The notes beneath the pieces are model-generated. The model did not search any database and had not been told where the DNA came from. It worked only from the letters and a program-made list of their open reading frames with translations. 64,000 bases of DNA from Neostapfia colusana. Taxonomy: Eukaryota; Streptophyta; Magnoliopsida; Poales; Poaceae. The stretch lies in the NCBI GenBank assembly GCA_030760725.1, contig JASWHV010000005.1:25553241-25617240 (forward strand), written 5' to 3'. Shown here one piece after another: positions 11,229 through 23,067 of this stretch; the stretch's first letter is position 1; every line of letters begins with the position of its first letter. The position numbers and the translations under genes are program-made.

Positions 11229-12315
11229 GCCCCCGGAGGGCAGTGGAGGGCGTGACACCTGCCCAGCCACCTCCCACGCCGAAGCAGGAGCTGGCCGGCT
11301 GAGGCGGTCGGGCGCCGACGTCGCCAGCGGCTGGCGCGCGCTTCTCGGCCGAGTGAGAAAAATCAGCTGAGGAGGCTTCTGGGTCAAGGCTGCTGACAAG
11401 TGGGACCTCCCCTCTAATTCTATTTCACATTTTTCATTTCTGTTTGCACTTAAAATATCCCAGCTACTCACAATTGAATGTGAGGCTTAGCCTCCAAGTC
11501 ATTGTTTGAATTTGATCTCCTAAATATGGATTTGGTTTGGCTAAATTTGCTTCACCTTTGAACTGAAATTCAAATTCAGTTCTGAATTAATGCAAATTTA
11601 GCTCCCGACAAGATGAGCTCCAATGGAGATGAAAATTGGTGGACTAACTTAGAAAAATGTGCTGAGTTTGAATATGAAGCGAACTTTTGAATTTAAGTGA
11701 TGAAAGTTACTGCAATTTGAATTTACATTCAAATTGGCCTCTTTTTCAAATGCCTCTAAAAGTGCCTCAAAAGTATTGGATTTGCATGAACATTGGCCTG
11801 AGCCTTCCCAAGACTATTTAAGGTCTAGGGTGAGCTCAACCTTGCATGTTCATGAGTAGAAAGCCTACTTTTTGGATGTTAGGGCTTTCCCCTCTAATCA
11901 CCCTTTTGATGGTGGTCACTTGCCCTTCACAAGTATTCATAAGATATCCACAACAAAAGCTGTGGTGTTGTGAGGTGATGAACAAATATTTGCAAGTCAC
12001 TTTCTTGGGCTTTTACAGAAACCACTTCCATTAGAACCATCTCAAACTCTAGTTTCAGGAAAGTAATGGTTTGAGCTATGAAAATCCCTGGAAATCCACA
12101 GATTCCTTAGTAATGACCAATTGGACTTTTATTTGTATCGAGCTCAAATGAACTTTGTTTCAAATGAAACTTGGTAAAGTCTCTGGTTAGGATCCTACCA
12201 AGCCACCATAAAAATTTCAGAGCCAAAGGGGAGGGCTAGATAATGTTATGGTCTTTACATACTCAATTTCACACATTGCATTTAAATCGACATATCGTAC
12301 ATTGCTTACGTGTAG

Positions 12316-13516
12316 TCGCTGAAGCCGAAGAGGCCCCGGAAGTTTTGGACTTCCTACTTCCGGATGAAGCGCTAACATCTGACCAGCAGCAACAAGGCAA
12401 GCCCCGGTTTGCATTTAACAAGTTTACAAAGTTTTGCTTTATATACACATTGCTTGAGGTATGTTTGTGCATTAGGTGTAGGATGGATGAAAACCCAAGT
12501 GCATAACCAGATTATTCCTACAAGAGTGAGGGTAGTGTCTAAGTCCTCGAGTATTCAGGCTGTGCTTAATGTTAATAGAACTTCGGTACAAGTCGAGTAG
12601 TTGGAATCTACTCGTGAGTATAGGCTTTGGGACACACGGGATTGGTTCGAGTGATTTGAGATCACTTTAGTAAGAAAATGAGACTAGGCAGGGGCTAGGG
12701 CGCAGCAAGAGGAAGTCTCGTGGGCACAGCCCTGTCCGTGTTGATTGAGGACCGATCCATGTGCGGCCCTGCTGAGCAAGTTTGAATGTACTGAAGGCAT
12801 ATCGGATATATAGGGTCCGATAAACCGATGTATCCTAAACCTTCGGGCATCGAGGTATAACGCACCGATTTATAGGTGTAGGTTGAGGGCAGCAAGGTGG
12901 AAATCTGCTAACAGGCATAGAGAGATGCTCCGTGTAGGGAACCTCCTGCTCGTTTCCGTGCGACCGGTTCGACGTTTGGGCTGTTGTGAAAGGTTGTCCA
13001 ATACGACATCGAGTTAGTGTGCTGTGCAGCTCCACGGTTGGGCGTACGTGACGTGCTATTCGGGTACCCCTGCAGGTGTATATCGAGTCGATTCACCGTC
13101 CCTCACGGTTATGAGTACCGCTTGTTCACTGTGTCATGACGTAGATAAATTATGGAATATTGTGATTCAATTCTGCTGATATGTATAAATTGTATGGTTA
13201 CATGTGTGCCACCAAATATCGCTTACTAAATTTCAGATTCATGAACTGTTAATTGTGGCTAAAAGATGAACTAAGGATGAATTTGTAGGCGTGTCCGTTA
13301 GCTGCAATTTACCATCCTATTTTCGTTATGACCTGCATGTAGAGTTTCATGTGTAGGCACGTCGGTTAAGACTTGCTGAGCCATCGTGCTCACGGTTGCT
13401 GCTATGAGTGTTTTGCAGGTGAGGACTACCCCACGGACTCGGGGTACGAGTCCACCGGCGAGGGCTATCCTCCGTCGGGGACCACGGCTGAGTGGGAGCC
13501 ATACACGCCGCGCTGA
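12316..13516 (+). CDS. LTR gene, two 3' exons, R3 copy
   Basis: Exon A 12316-12396 (81 nt) and exon B 13419-13516 (98 nt, stop TGA 13514-13516), with the GC donor conserved and acceptor TTTTGCAG. The peptide reads VAEAEEAPEVLDFLLPDEAL in exon A and EDYPTDSGYESTGEGYPPSG in exon B, ending AEWEPYTPR. Compared with the R4 copy, exon A shows about seven synonymous and five amino-acid changes and no stop, although the surrounding LTR is about 15% different. Upstream exons, if any, were removed with the left part of this LTR. Confidence 0.62.
12594..12614 (+). repeat. Conserved intronic hairpin CGAGTAG/CTACTCG (R3 LTR)
   Basis: Perfect 7-bp stem with loop TTGGAAT, about 200 nt after the donor of exon A. 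Confidence 0.65.
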
Positions 13517-13781
13517 GCTGAGTAGTGGAGCTAGTGTGGGTTGTCCATACGGCTGTACAACCGACTTTAGCTAGTTAGGTGGGCGTGAGTTGTATAAATT
13601 TAGCTTCCACTGTTATAAACTCTGTACTTAGTTATAAACTGAAGGTTTGTACTACTTTGTACATATTCAGTTGTTTTCTATGTAATACAATGTTTGCCTT
13701 ATGAGGTGTGCTATCCGGTGTCGCATCGTGCGGCACCACCCTCTGAGATCCTGGGCGTACGGATTTCGGTCTGTCATAGGC

Positions 13782-13793
13782 TGGCATCAGAGC
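13782..13793 (+). other. R3 primer binding site
   Basis: TGGCATCAGAGC, one change from the initiator tRNA-Met complement, 3 nt after the LTR end. Confidence 0.88.
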
Positions 13794-15757
13794 CGCTTAT
13801 GGGATAGCACACTAATTAAGGACTGTATTACGGGAAAACTTAGGATTACGGTGAGGATTCGCTAGTATGCCCAAATAAGGACTATATTAGTATAGTTACT
13901 TAAAGGGGCATGACTAACATATGTGTTATAATTCTGAATTTTGATTATGTAACGATGCACCTACGCTCAGGTAAAAAAAGGTAAGGAATGCCACCGAAAG
14001 CGGTTCAATTTCGGTTAGCTCCCCTGACGAGGAAAGTGGTTCAGGGATGGGTCTCACAGCTTGGTGTGAGACGTCAATATGAAACTCTTGGACTCTTCAT
14101 GCTCTTGAGTTCATATGAAACGCTGGTACCTGGCGTGCATTAGGCAAGATAGTGGAAACCCCATCGTGTGGTCGTAACACAATAGTGTTTTCTTCTAGAA
14201 ATAGCCTAGGAGAACATATGCAGCACTTGCCATCGGCGTGCCCTGCAGGGCAGTAGGTGGTATCTGTTGTGTTGATAAAATTCCCAACCATGACGACCCA
14301 TTCGCGCTCTACTTGGGTTCCCCGTCATGTGGCGTGAAAACACGATCACGTACCCTGAGACGTGGCTTAACTCAAGGACGGCTCTATGACAATGATACAG
14401 GCGTATGTATTTAATTTCAAATATGGACCTGCCTGAAATGACAACAACCTTTGAGTGCATCACTATTGGGTGTTCTTCTGCAGGTACTAACCACGTAGGT
14501 ATCCCGTGTAGTACACGTGTGTGAGAGACCGTTTAGTGCCACAATTGAGACGTATATGCTGGTATAATCCGGTTAGGATTTTTCTTTTTGTGAGGAACGT
14601 AGTACCGACATGTAATGAGAATTCGCATTAAAGAAAATAGTAACAAGGAACTAAAATAACCAAGTTTCAATATTTAGGACCCTGGTTGGGTAGGAAAATT
14701 TAAGCAGTGATTAGTCTAGCTCAAAGGGATTGAAAGACAGAGTGCTCTGTTTTGGCAGCAAGGTTGCTGTACTTTAACAGAGCATAACTCACAGATTACT
14801 TAGCCAATGGGGGTGTGGGATATAGTTCTGGAAAGGAGTTTAAGTTCTCTACAACTTTGTTGTAGACTTCCAGAGCAGAATCACACCTTAAACTGGTTGA
14901 AATTCAAGATGATTGTAAACTGTCCAGAACCACGACAGGTTCAAAAACTCTCTGGACTGTCCTGTTTTTCAAGCATAACTTCCTGTAGAAAAATCTAAAA
15001 TTATCATATGATATAATTTTGGAAATGGTAGGAGATGTTTTACATCTTTGTAATTCAGAGTTTCTGCAATTGCAGCACGGAATTCAGGGGAATTTAGAGT
15101 TGAAAACAGCAACATACAAAGGAGGTGCTGTTGAAATTCTTCCAGAAATTCTGTTGACTTTGAATTATCATAACTTTTTAACTAAAGCTGATATGGGGGC
15201 AAATAAATACTCGTTGGAAAGATACTTAAGTTAAATTTAACTTTGGTATTCAACTTGAGTTATGAAAATGCAATGTACCAGGTAAAAATCTGGGATACGT
15301 ATAAACTAGTCATTCTGGGCAGAGGGATGGACAGTTGAACTCATTTGAGCGATTGGTGTACCCTAGGGGGGTTTGATTACTTCCAATGGGGTAGCACATA
15401 CTGATGAGTTGTTATCTTCAACTAGTGAAGGGTTTGAGTATATTTCCTACTCAAGTTTCTTTTGTTAGAGACCATGTTTGTGTCGTATTGAAGATAAAGG
15501 GTAGTATACGTGATGACAAAGCGATATTAACGTCTCGTACTGGCCACATCGAGTTGAGATGAACATCCAAAGAGGAGGTCCATCAAGTTGGACTTAACTA
15601 GTTTGTATTTTGTCTGCTAATGGTGTAGCTTGTGCAAAGTTATTACATTACCTATTTGCAAGATGTATCGCATGTTTATTGTCGTTATGTTTACGCCTAT
15701 TTTATTGGACTGCATGAAGTATGTTGTGGGACTGATTTTATTGTCGTATGGTTGCAG
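13794..15757 (+). other. R3 untranslated leader
   Basis: Almost 2 kb between primer site and gag with no gene. It ends GTTGCAG directly before the gag ATG, as in the related elements. The frame upstream of the ATG is open for about 40 codons from 15632, but I see no reason to call it coding. Confidence 0.8.
13993..14072 (+). promoter_or_regulatory. Three-hairpin cluster in R3 leader (candidate packaging signal)
   Basis: ACCGAAA/TTTCGGT (13993-14015), CCCTGA/TCAGGG (14022-14046) and a perfect GTCTCACA/TGTGAGAC (14051-14072). The stems remain intact although R3 is an old, decayed element. Confidence 0.6.
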
Positions 15758-16803
15758 ATGGTTCGTACTCGGGACATGCATGAGTTCAGTGGCTCTAGTC
15801 AGCAAGGGGGTGATGACTCCCAACCACCTACCTACGACAACACCCCGCAGCAACAACCACCACCGCCGCCTCCGCTTACACTAGCGGATGTGATCGCGGC
15901 GCTGGTGGGCAATCGTGAGGAGCAGACTGATCTGCTCTGCACGATCGTGCAGAATACGTCCCAGGCGGGGGGGGGGGGGGCGTCAAGAGAGGGGGCCTCG
16001 TGAGCCCCACACTACGACGTACTCGGATTTCATGAGTACACATCCTCCGGTGTTCGCCGAAGCAACAGAACCACTGGAGGCAGACAACTGGCTGCAGACG
16101 ATCGAGTCCAAGTTCGGGCTGCTCCGATGCACGGAGCGGCAGAAGACTCTCTTCACGGCGCAGCAGCTTCATGGTGCCGCCGGTGCGTGGTGGGCGAACT
16201 ATGTCGCCTCACTGCCTGCTGGCCACGCCGTGGAGTGGGAAGAATTCCGGGAGGCATTCCACGCCTATCATATCCCTCCCGGGATAATGAAGAGGTAGTT
16301 CCAAGAATTCTTTGAGCTGAAGCAAGGCGGGAGGAGTGCCCACGACTACTCCCATGCGTTCAACCATCTGGTGCAGTACACGTCGGATTATGTCTCCACC
16401 GAGGAGAGGAAGTGAGAGCAATTCTATCGGGTGTTAAATCCTGAGATGAAGACGCATCTCGTACAATGCAATCGCGGCACTTTCAACGACCTTGTCAACG
16501 CCACGATTATGCAAGAGGATGCTTAGTGGGAACTGGCGGCTGAGCAGTGAAAGCGAAGCGCTCCACCAAGGAGCGGGGGTGGATCTCCTCAAATATACCG
16601 CATGGTGTATCAGACACCATCCGGTCAACAGTGGCATCCACCGGCACGACTGCAACAGTTTGGGGGTCGTTCTTTTCAGCCACCCCCATTCTGGCCACCG
16701 ATGCCACCACCACGACCGCAACAGCAACACCAGATGGTACCCCGGACGTTTCCACCACCACAACACGGCCGGGGATTCCGTCCGCCGATCAGCGGAGGAT
16801 GTG
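15758..16803 (+). pseudogene. gag: R3 gag, decayed and cut at R4 boundary
   Basis: Gag start MVRTRDMHEFSGSSQQGG at 15758, followed by the Gln/Pro run and the gag core (PPVFAEATEPLEADNWLQ, WWANYVASLPAGHAVEW). A G run at 15967-15980 is 14 long against 7 in R4, which breaks the frame. In the second frame Lys has become TAG just after MKR (16296-16298), and a TGA interrupts the stretch near 16414. The Pro/Gln-rich region ends at ATCAGCGGAGGA, where gag should go on into the zinc knuckle. Instead the R4 LTR begins at 16804. Pol and the 3' LTR are not seen and may lie beyond R4, right of the window. Confidence 0.88.
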
Positions 16804-17580
16804 TGTAAAAGCCCAATAAAAAGGGACTTGCAAAAACTTTTCATCACCTAACAACACCACAGATTTTGTTTTGGATATATTGTGAAGAATTATGAAGAGC
16901 ATGTAACCTCCATCAAAAGGATGATTACAGGGGAAAGCCTAACTTTCACAAAGCAGGATTCCTACAAATGAACATTAGAGGTTGAGCTCACCCCTAGCAC
17001 GTAAAAAGTCTTGGGAAGGTTCAAGCCAAGTTTCATGCAAACCCAACACTTTTTGAGGCACTTTTGGGGGCATTTGAAAAAGAGGGCAATTTGAATGTAA
17101 ATTCAAATTGCAGCAGCTTTCATCACTCAAATTCAAAAGTTAGCTTCATATTCAAACTCAGCACATTTTTCTAAGTTAGTCCACCAATTTTCATCCCCAT
17201 TGGAGTTATCTTTTTGGGAGCCAAATTTGCAACAATTCAAAACTGAATTTGAATTTCAGTTTAAATGTAAAGCAAATTTTGCCAAACAAATTTCAAATGG
17301 AGAACCCAAATTCAAACTGTGACTTGGTGGCAAAGTCTAGCATTCAATGTTTAGTATCTTGGATATTTGTAGCAGAAGAGAGAGAAAGAATTAGAGGGGA
17401 GAAGAGGGCCCACTTGTCAGTAGACTTAGCACAGAAGCATACTCAGCCGACTCTCTCTCGACCGAGCACGCTCGCCAGCCAGCCACGGCGTCGGCGCCCG
17501 ACAGCCTCAGCCGGCCAGCTCCTGCTTCGGCGTGGGAGGTGGCACAGCAGGTGTCGCGCCCTCCACCGCCCTCAGTGGCC

Positions 17581-17587
17581 TATAAAA
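17581..17587 (+). promoter_or_regulatory. TATA box of R4 5' LTR
   Basis: TATAAAA in GTGGCCTATAAAAGGCACGA, 777 bp after the LTR start and identical in place and context to the one in the R4 3' LTR. This is the most likely start region of the R4 transcript. Confidence 0.7.
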
Positions 17588-18486
17588 GGCACGAGACCAC
17601 CTGCGAGTTTCTGTTTTCGCGAGTTTCCGCAACCAGCCGCCTAATCGCCCGAGCTCCGATCGCTTGCAACCCGAGCTGTGATCATCCTCCGGCCTCGATG
17701 TCCATAGGAAAGTGGAGTGTTAGCTTGTCCTCGAGACCACCGCGCAAACCGTTCCAAGGTTCGACCTTTGTGCGCGGGAAATTTTCCAGTTTAGGGCGGT
17801 GAGCTCATTTCGGGACCTGATTAGGTTTAGGAGAAATTCAGGAAGATTGTCGGGTGGGAGGTCGAACGGAGCTGTGAGAGAGCATCTAGAGGTTCTTGCG
17901 ACCCTTCTCGATCAAAACCCAGAAGGAAACCACCGCCGGAACCCTAGGTTCACCATAGAACAGTTTGGCGGAAGAGGGGGTCGCCGGTGAGGTCCGGCTT
18001 GCCGGCCGTTTCAGTTCCATCCGAGGTCATGACGAGCTTCCCGAGGTCCCCCTGAACGTGGTGACGCGATTAGCGTGCGAAGGAGATGGTCAGAAGGGCG
18101 GGAACATGTTGCCGAGGTAGCACAGAGGCATAGAGCTTGTCGCCGGCGAGCTACGGCGGTTAGCCGGCGGCGGCAGGGTCGCCGACCTCGCCAGAGCTCC
18201 GGCGGCTCGGGGCGGCGGCGTCGGGAGATAGATGAAGGGCGTGGTCCCACGTGTCAGCCGCTGTTCTAATCGCGCGCGAGCGCGCGGTTAGTTCAAATTA
18301 AATGGGCGGGCCCCGCTGTCAGCCTCTGGTTTAGCGCGGGAGAGGATTCTCTGTAGGAAAATAATTCAGGGATCAGCCCAAACTTTAGAAATTCATAACT
18401 TTGTGTAGGAAGCTCCAAATTCAGTGAACCAAATTTTGCTGAACTCAGGATGATGAGTGCTTTCCAGAAATACCAATTTCAGCTCA

Positions 18487-18491
18487 TGACA
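18487..18491 (+). repeat. Target-site duplication TGACA, left of R5
   Basis: TGACA directly before R5; the second copy is at 22487-22491. Confidence 0.9.
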
Positions 18492-21028
18492 TGTAAAAGC
18501 CCAAGAAAAGGGGACTTGCAAAAACTTTTCTTCACCTCACAACACCACAGTTTTTTTATTGTGGAAACCTTAGGAAATGTTGTGAAGAGCAAGTAACCTC
18601 CATCAAAAGAATGATTAGAGGGGAAAGCCTTCACTTTCACAAAGTAGGGTTTCTACACATGAACATGAGAGGTTGAGCTCACCCCTAGAATTTAAAAAGT
18701 CTTGGGAAGGTTCAGTCCAAAGCTCATGCAAATTCAACACTTTTTGAGGCACTTTTGGGTTGTTTCAAAAAGAGGCCAATTTGAATGTAAATTCAAATTT
18801 GCAGCAACTTTCATCACCCAAATTCAAAAGTTAGCTCCATATCTATACTCAGCACATTTTTCTGAGTAATCCCACCAATTTTCATCCCCATTGGAGCTCA
18901 TCTTGTCAAGAGCTAAATTTGCAAGAATTCAAAACTGAATTTGAATTTCAGTTTAAATATGAAGCACATAACCAAACAAAGTTTGAATTTGAGAATTCAA
19001 ATTCAAACAAATACTTGGGAGCTAAGTCTCACATTAAATTGTGAGTAGCTGGTGGGATAATTAGCAAAAACAGAAAAGAAATATTAGGGAAAAAGAAGAA
19101 AGGGGAGGCCCACAGGTCAGTGGCACACACGAGGGACAGTCGGTTGCTGCAGCCGACCTCGACTTCGCGCGCAAGCCAGGGAACGTCGGCGAGCCACCGA
19201 GGCAGCAATCGGCCACCTCACGGTGCCAAACCGCGGCTTAAAGGCCAGCGCACAGCCCACGCCGCCTTCCTCCTGCTTCCCAAATGAGAACCCCCCCTAC
19301 CGAGCTCCTTCCTCGTTTCCGCACGAGCACAGAAACGCCGCCCTCTCTGATCGCTGGCGTACGGCCAGCACAGGCGCGCTCGTGCCCGGCGAGCCACACA
19401 AGAAAGGACCGCCTTAAGGTGCTGATTCTTCTAGTCCCTACCGTTCTTCATTTCATGGGCCGTCAAGGGAGTATTTCGCCGGGAAAGCTTCGGGGGGTCT
19501 TGAGGCCGAGCTCCCACAAAATCCCAAAATTCGTGGGGGTTAGCTCATCACCGGGCAGACCGAGTCATGCACACGCTCTATACACGGCCACGACCACCTA
19601 GGATCGAAAACAAGTAAGAACCGTGGGCTAGGTTTACGGTTCTTTGAAGTTTTCTGAAGCACAGCCGATATCCGGCCTAGGTCGCCGATGAGGTCGTAGT
19701 TACCGCCGTTTTCACGGGGATCGGTGTCCATGTCCGTGACCAGCAGGTGTCAGCGGAGCTCCCCGAGCAAACCGCATCGAAAAAGGTGCGTGGGATGCCG
19801 AGTTGGACGTCGCCGGTGAGCTCCCGGCTGCTGTTGCCGTCTGGAGCACTGTTCCGATGGTTGTCAAGTTCTGGGGAGGGCACCACCGTGTTCCTCAGGC
19901 CGAGATAGGCACTGGCGGCGAGATTGAGCAAGCTCCGAGGACCGGAATCCCTCTCCGGCGAGAGCTCCGGCGAGCTTGGCGGCGGGGTCGCGCGGGTGGC
20001 CGGAGGAAGAAGAAGGGGTAGGCCCCACGCCTCAGTGGCTGGAGATAAATGGGTGGGATTCTCTGTGGTCCGGTATCCAGTGCGGCCGTGCGGGAAGGAG
20101 TCTGTGGCCCCGTGTGGCTCGGCTCCAGCGGTCGACACGTGTACGTGGACCCACCCGCAGGATTTAAACATTTTTGGAATCTCCAGTTTTAGTGCAAACT
20201 TTAGAACCCCATAACTTTTGCTAGGAAGCTCCAAATTTAGTGATTCAAATTGGGTTAGATTCGTCTTGCCTAGCTATGTCCAGATATAGAACCCAATTTG
20301 TATGAAACCCATTAATTAATTCTGGAAAATTCTTTAAAGCTTTTCAGCAAAAGAATTTTAGAGGGAGTTTGGTTCATCCAAAAATCCCCAAATTTTGCCA
20401 GAATGTTCTTTAGGACATTAGTGAACCCCTGTTAAAGTTTCAGCCCATTTGGGGTTGATTTGGTCAGAGCAATTCAATTTGGAAGGTGCTGTGTTCATTT
20501 GAATACAGAAACATTTTCAGAGAATTTCCAAAACTTGGAAATTCAGTTCTGGGCAATTCTTAACTCCAAAAATGCTAGGAAAATCCATGCCAACTCTATG
20601 AGCTATAATTGAAATTTTAGTTCACTAAGTTGGGCATAAACAGGGGTGTTACCTCAGAATTAATTCATCTTTGCTTATTTGCTAAAAGAATTATTCTGAG
20701 CAACCCACTCAGTAAAAAGTGCTAATATTTGGTCCAGACGGTTTCCTTGTGACAAGGAACTCACACAAAAATTCTCAGCTCCATTGGAGCTGTGGACCAC
20801 CCTGTCCTGTTTAACCACTTGAGTGATTAATATGGAAAAGGGAGAAAAAAACCACTTAGCACTTAACCATGTACTTGGGTCCAGGCCTAAGCCACCCACA
20901 CCCAGTTCATCTTTAAATTCTTAAACAGAGTTCCAGGTGTTAGAGACTGGTTATTAGAACTAATAGCAGTAACCTTACAATAACTTGTATGCATATTAAT
21001 TAACATGTAGTATTTCATAAACGTGTAG

Positions 21029-22229
21029 TCACTGAAGAAGAGACTCCGGAAGTGCTGGACTTCCTTCTTCCGGACGAAGACTTAACCCCTGACCAGCAGC
21101 AACAAGGCAAGCCCCGGTTTGCATTAACCTTTTTTATAAGTTTTATTTTTTTTACATCTGTCATATGAAGTATGTATGTGCATTAGGTATAGGATGAATG
21201 AAACCCCACTTGCATAACCAAAGATTCCTAGAAGAGTGAGGGTAGTGTTTAGGACCTCGAGTAGGAAGGCTATGCTTAAAGATTCATAGGGCTTCGGTAC
21301 AAGTCGAGTAGTTGGAATCTACTCGCGAGATAGGCTTGGGACACACGGGTTCGGTTGAGTGATGTGAGATCACTTTAGTAATGAAAATGAGACTAGGCAG
21401 GGGCTAGGGCGCAGCAAGAGAGAGTCTTGTGTGCGCGGCCCTGCCCGTGTTGATTGAGGACCGATCCGTGTGCGGCCCTGCTGAACAAGGATTGAACGTA
21501 CCGAAGGCATATCGGATATATGGGCCCCGATAAACCGATGTAGCCTAAACCTCCGGGCGTCGAGGCATAGCACACCGATTTATAGGTGTAGGTTGAGGGC
21601 AGCAATGTGGAAATCTGCCAACGGGCATAGAGAGATGCTCCGTGTGGGGAACCTCCTGCTCGTTTCGGTGCGACCGGTTCGACGTTTGAGCTGTTGGGTG
21701 AAAGGTTGTCCCGTACGACATCGAGTGAGCATGCTGTGCAGCTCCACGGGTGGACGTACGTGACGTGCTCTTTGGGTTTCCCTGCAGGTGTATATCGAGT
21801 CGATTCGCCATCCCTCGCGGTGACGAGTACCGCTTGTTCACTGCGTCGTAACGTAGACTAATGAATGAAATGTTATGATTCAATATTGCTGTTATGATAT
21901 AATTGTATTGTTACATGTGTGCCACCAAACATTGCTCACTAAATTTCAGCTTCATGAACTGTTCACTTGTCGCTAAAAGATGAACTAAGGATAAACTTGT
22001 AGGCGTGTCCCTTTGCTGCAACGTTGCTATCCTATGTCATGGTACACCTCATGTAGAGTTTCATGCTTAGTTTAGTCGGTTAAGCCTTGCTGAGCCTTCG
22101 TGCTCACGGTTGCTGCTTAAGTGTTTTTCAGGTGAGGAGCCACCCACGGACTCGGAGTACGAGTCCACCGGCGAGGGTTACCCTCCGTCGGGGACCACGG
22201 CTGAGTGGGAGCCGTACACGCCACGCTGA
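21029..22229 (+). CDS. LTR gene, two 3' exons, R5 copy
   Basis: Exon A 21029-21106 (78 nt, one codon shorter than in R2-R4) and exon B 22132-22229 (98 nt, stop TGA 22227-22229), with intron 21107-22131. Exon A reads VTEEETPEVLDFLLPDEDL, then TPD and four Gln. Exon B reads EEPPTDSEYESTGEGYPPSG and ends EWEPYTPR. The length difference to the R4 copy is exactly one codon, as expected for a coding exon. The donor is GC and the acceptor TTTTTCAG. Confidence 0.62.
22091..22106 (+). repeat. Conserved hairpin TGAGC/GCTCA (R5 LTR)
   Basis: Stem of 5 bp with loop CTTCGT, 25 nt before the exon B acceptor. Confidence 0.6.
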
Positions 22230-22486
22230 GCTGAGGAGTGCAGCTAGTGTGGTTTGCCCTAGGGCTGGGCAACCACTTTTGCTAGATAGGCGGGCGTGAG
22301 TTGTATAAAAGAAACTTCCGCTGTGTAATAAAGACCCTAGTTTGTAACTGAGAAGTGTACTACTTTGTACATTCAGTTTGTTGTTCCCATGTAATATAAT
22401 GTGTTCTTATGACGTGTGCTGTCGGGTGTCGCATCGCGCGGCACCACCCTCTGCGATCCTGGATGAGCGGATTCCGGTCCGCCACA

Positions 22487-22491
22487 TGACA
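22487..22491 (+). repeat. Target-site duplication TGACA, right of R5
   Basis: Second copy of the TGACA found at 18487-18491. Confidence 0.9.
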
Positions 22492-23067
22492 CCTAATAGT
22501 TTTCCAGAATTAATTCCCTAAAATTTAAACTGTTGGGAATTTTATCTGGAGAATTACTTCATGAAAAATTCTGAAATTTGGCTGAGAGCCATTTCAAAAT
22601 CCTTGAGTCACAGTAAAATTTTAAGATGCATCCAAGTTCCTTTAGTCTCCCTAATGGGGTGATTAAGTGAACTGCCCTGAGAAAATAGAAAAATGTACAG
22701 AAACATTTTTCAGATTTTCTCAAATCTTGTTTAGGGCATAACTTCCTCTAAAATTCCTCAAATGACATGAAACCAATTCCATTAGAACCATCTTAGATTC
22801 TAGTTTCCAGAATGTAATGGTTGGAGCCATGAAAACCCCTTGAATTACTTAGAGGCTCAATTATTGACCAAATAGGCTTTTATTTGTACAAAGCTCAAAT
22901 GAACTTTGTTTCAAATGAAACTTGGTCAAGACTCTGGTTAGGACCCTACCAAGATACCATAAAATTTTCAGAACCAAAGGGGAGGGTTAGCTAAAGTTAT
23001 TAGTAAATACTTATTCAAGTTTACACATTGCATTTGAATTGACATGTAGTATCTCATTAACGTGTAG

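Larger units (their letters stand above)
8217..12017 (-). mobile_element. R2 5' LTR, 3801 bp
   Basis: LTR in minus orientation. Its first bases (TGTAAAAGCCCAAG) are at 12017 and its end (CCGCCGCA, normally CCGCCACA) at 8217. It is followed inward by the primer site, so it is the 5' LTR. The GC-rich core (about 10440-11400) has a TATA box and is of the same type as the R4 and R7 cores. Base 12018 continues another LTR (R3) in plus orientation, so R2 inserted into R3; the duplication on this side would be GAAAC (12018-12022). The R2 3' LTR lies off the left edge. Confidence 0.92.
12018..13778 (+). mobile_element. R3 5' LTR, right part only
   Basis: The 3' end of a plus-strand LTR, cut at its left by R2. 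It matches the second half of the R4 LTR at roughly 85% by eye, so it is a separate, older copy. The LTR end has decayed from CA to TA (13777-13778). A primer site follows, so this is a 5' LTR; the left part should lie beyond R2, outside the window. Confidence 0.85.
18492..22486 (+). mobile_element. R5: solo LTR, 3995 bp
   Basis: A complete LTR from TGTAAAAGCCC to CCGCCACA, flanked on both sides by TGACA, with no internal region. The R4 LTR continues on both sides: the sequence before it and after it joins to match the uninterrupted R4 3' LTR around 61480. This is the product of recombination between the two LTRs of a full element. Its GC-rich core (about 19110-20160) is unlike those of R4 and R7; CTTAAAGG near 19238 stands where others have a TATA box. 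Confidence 0.95.

Noticed and set aside
10920..11471. Open frame of 183 codons on the minus strand in the R2 GC-rich core, and similar Arg/Pro-rich frames (for example 19677-20234 and 2700-3077)
   Set aside because: GC-rich sequence gives long chance frames. These are not kept in frame between LTR copies and show no domain.
8217..13778. R2 and R3 LTR read as one inverted-repeat DNA transposon
   Set aside because: The ends are LTR ends with primer sites and a gag leader on each side; there is no transposase.
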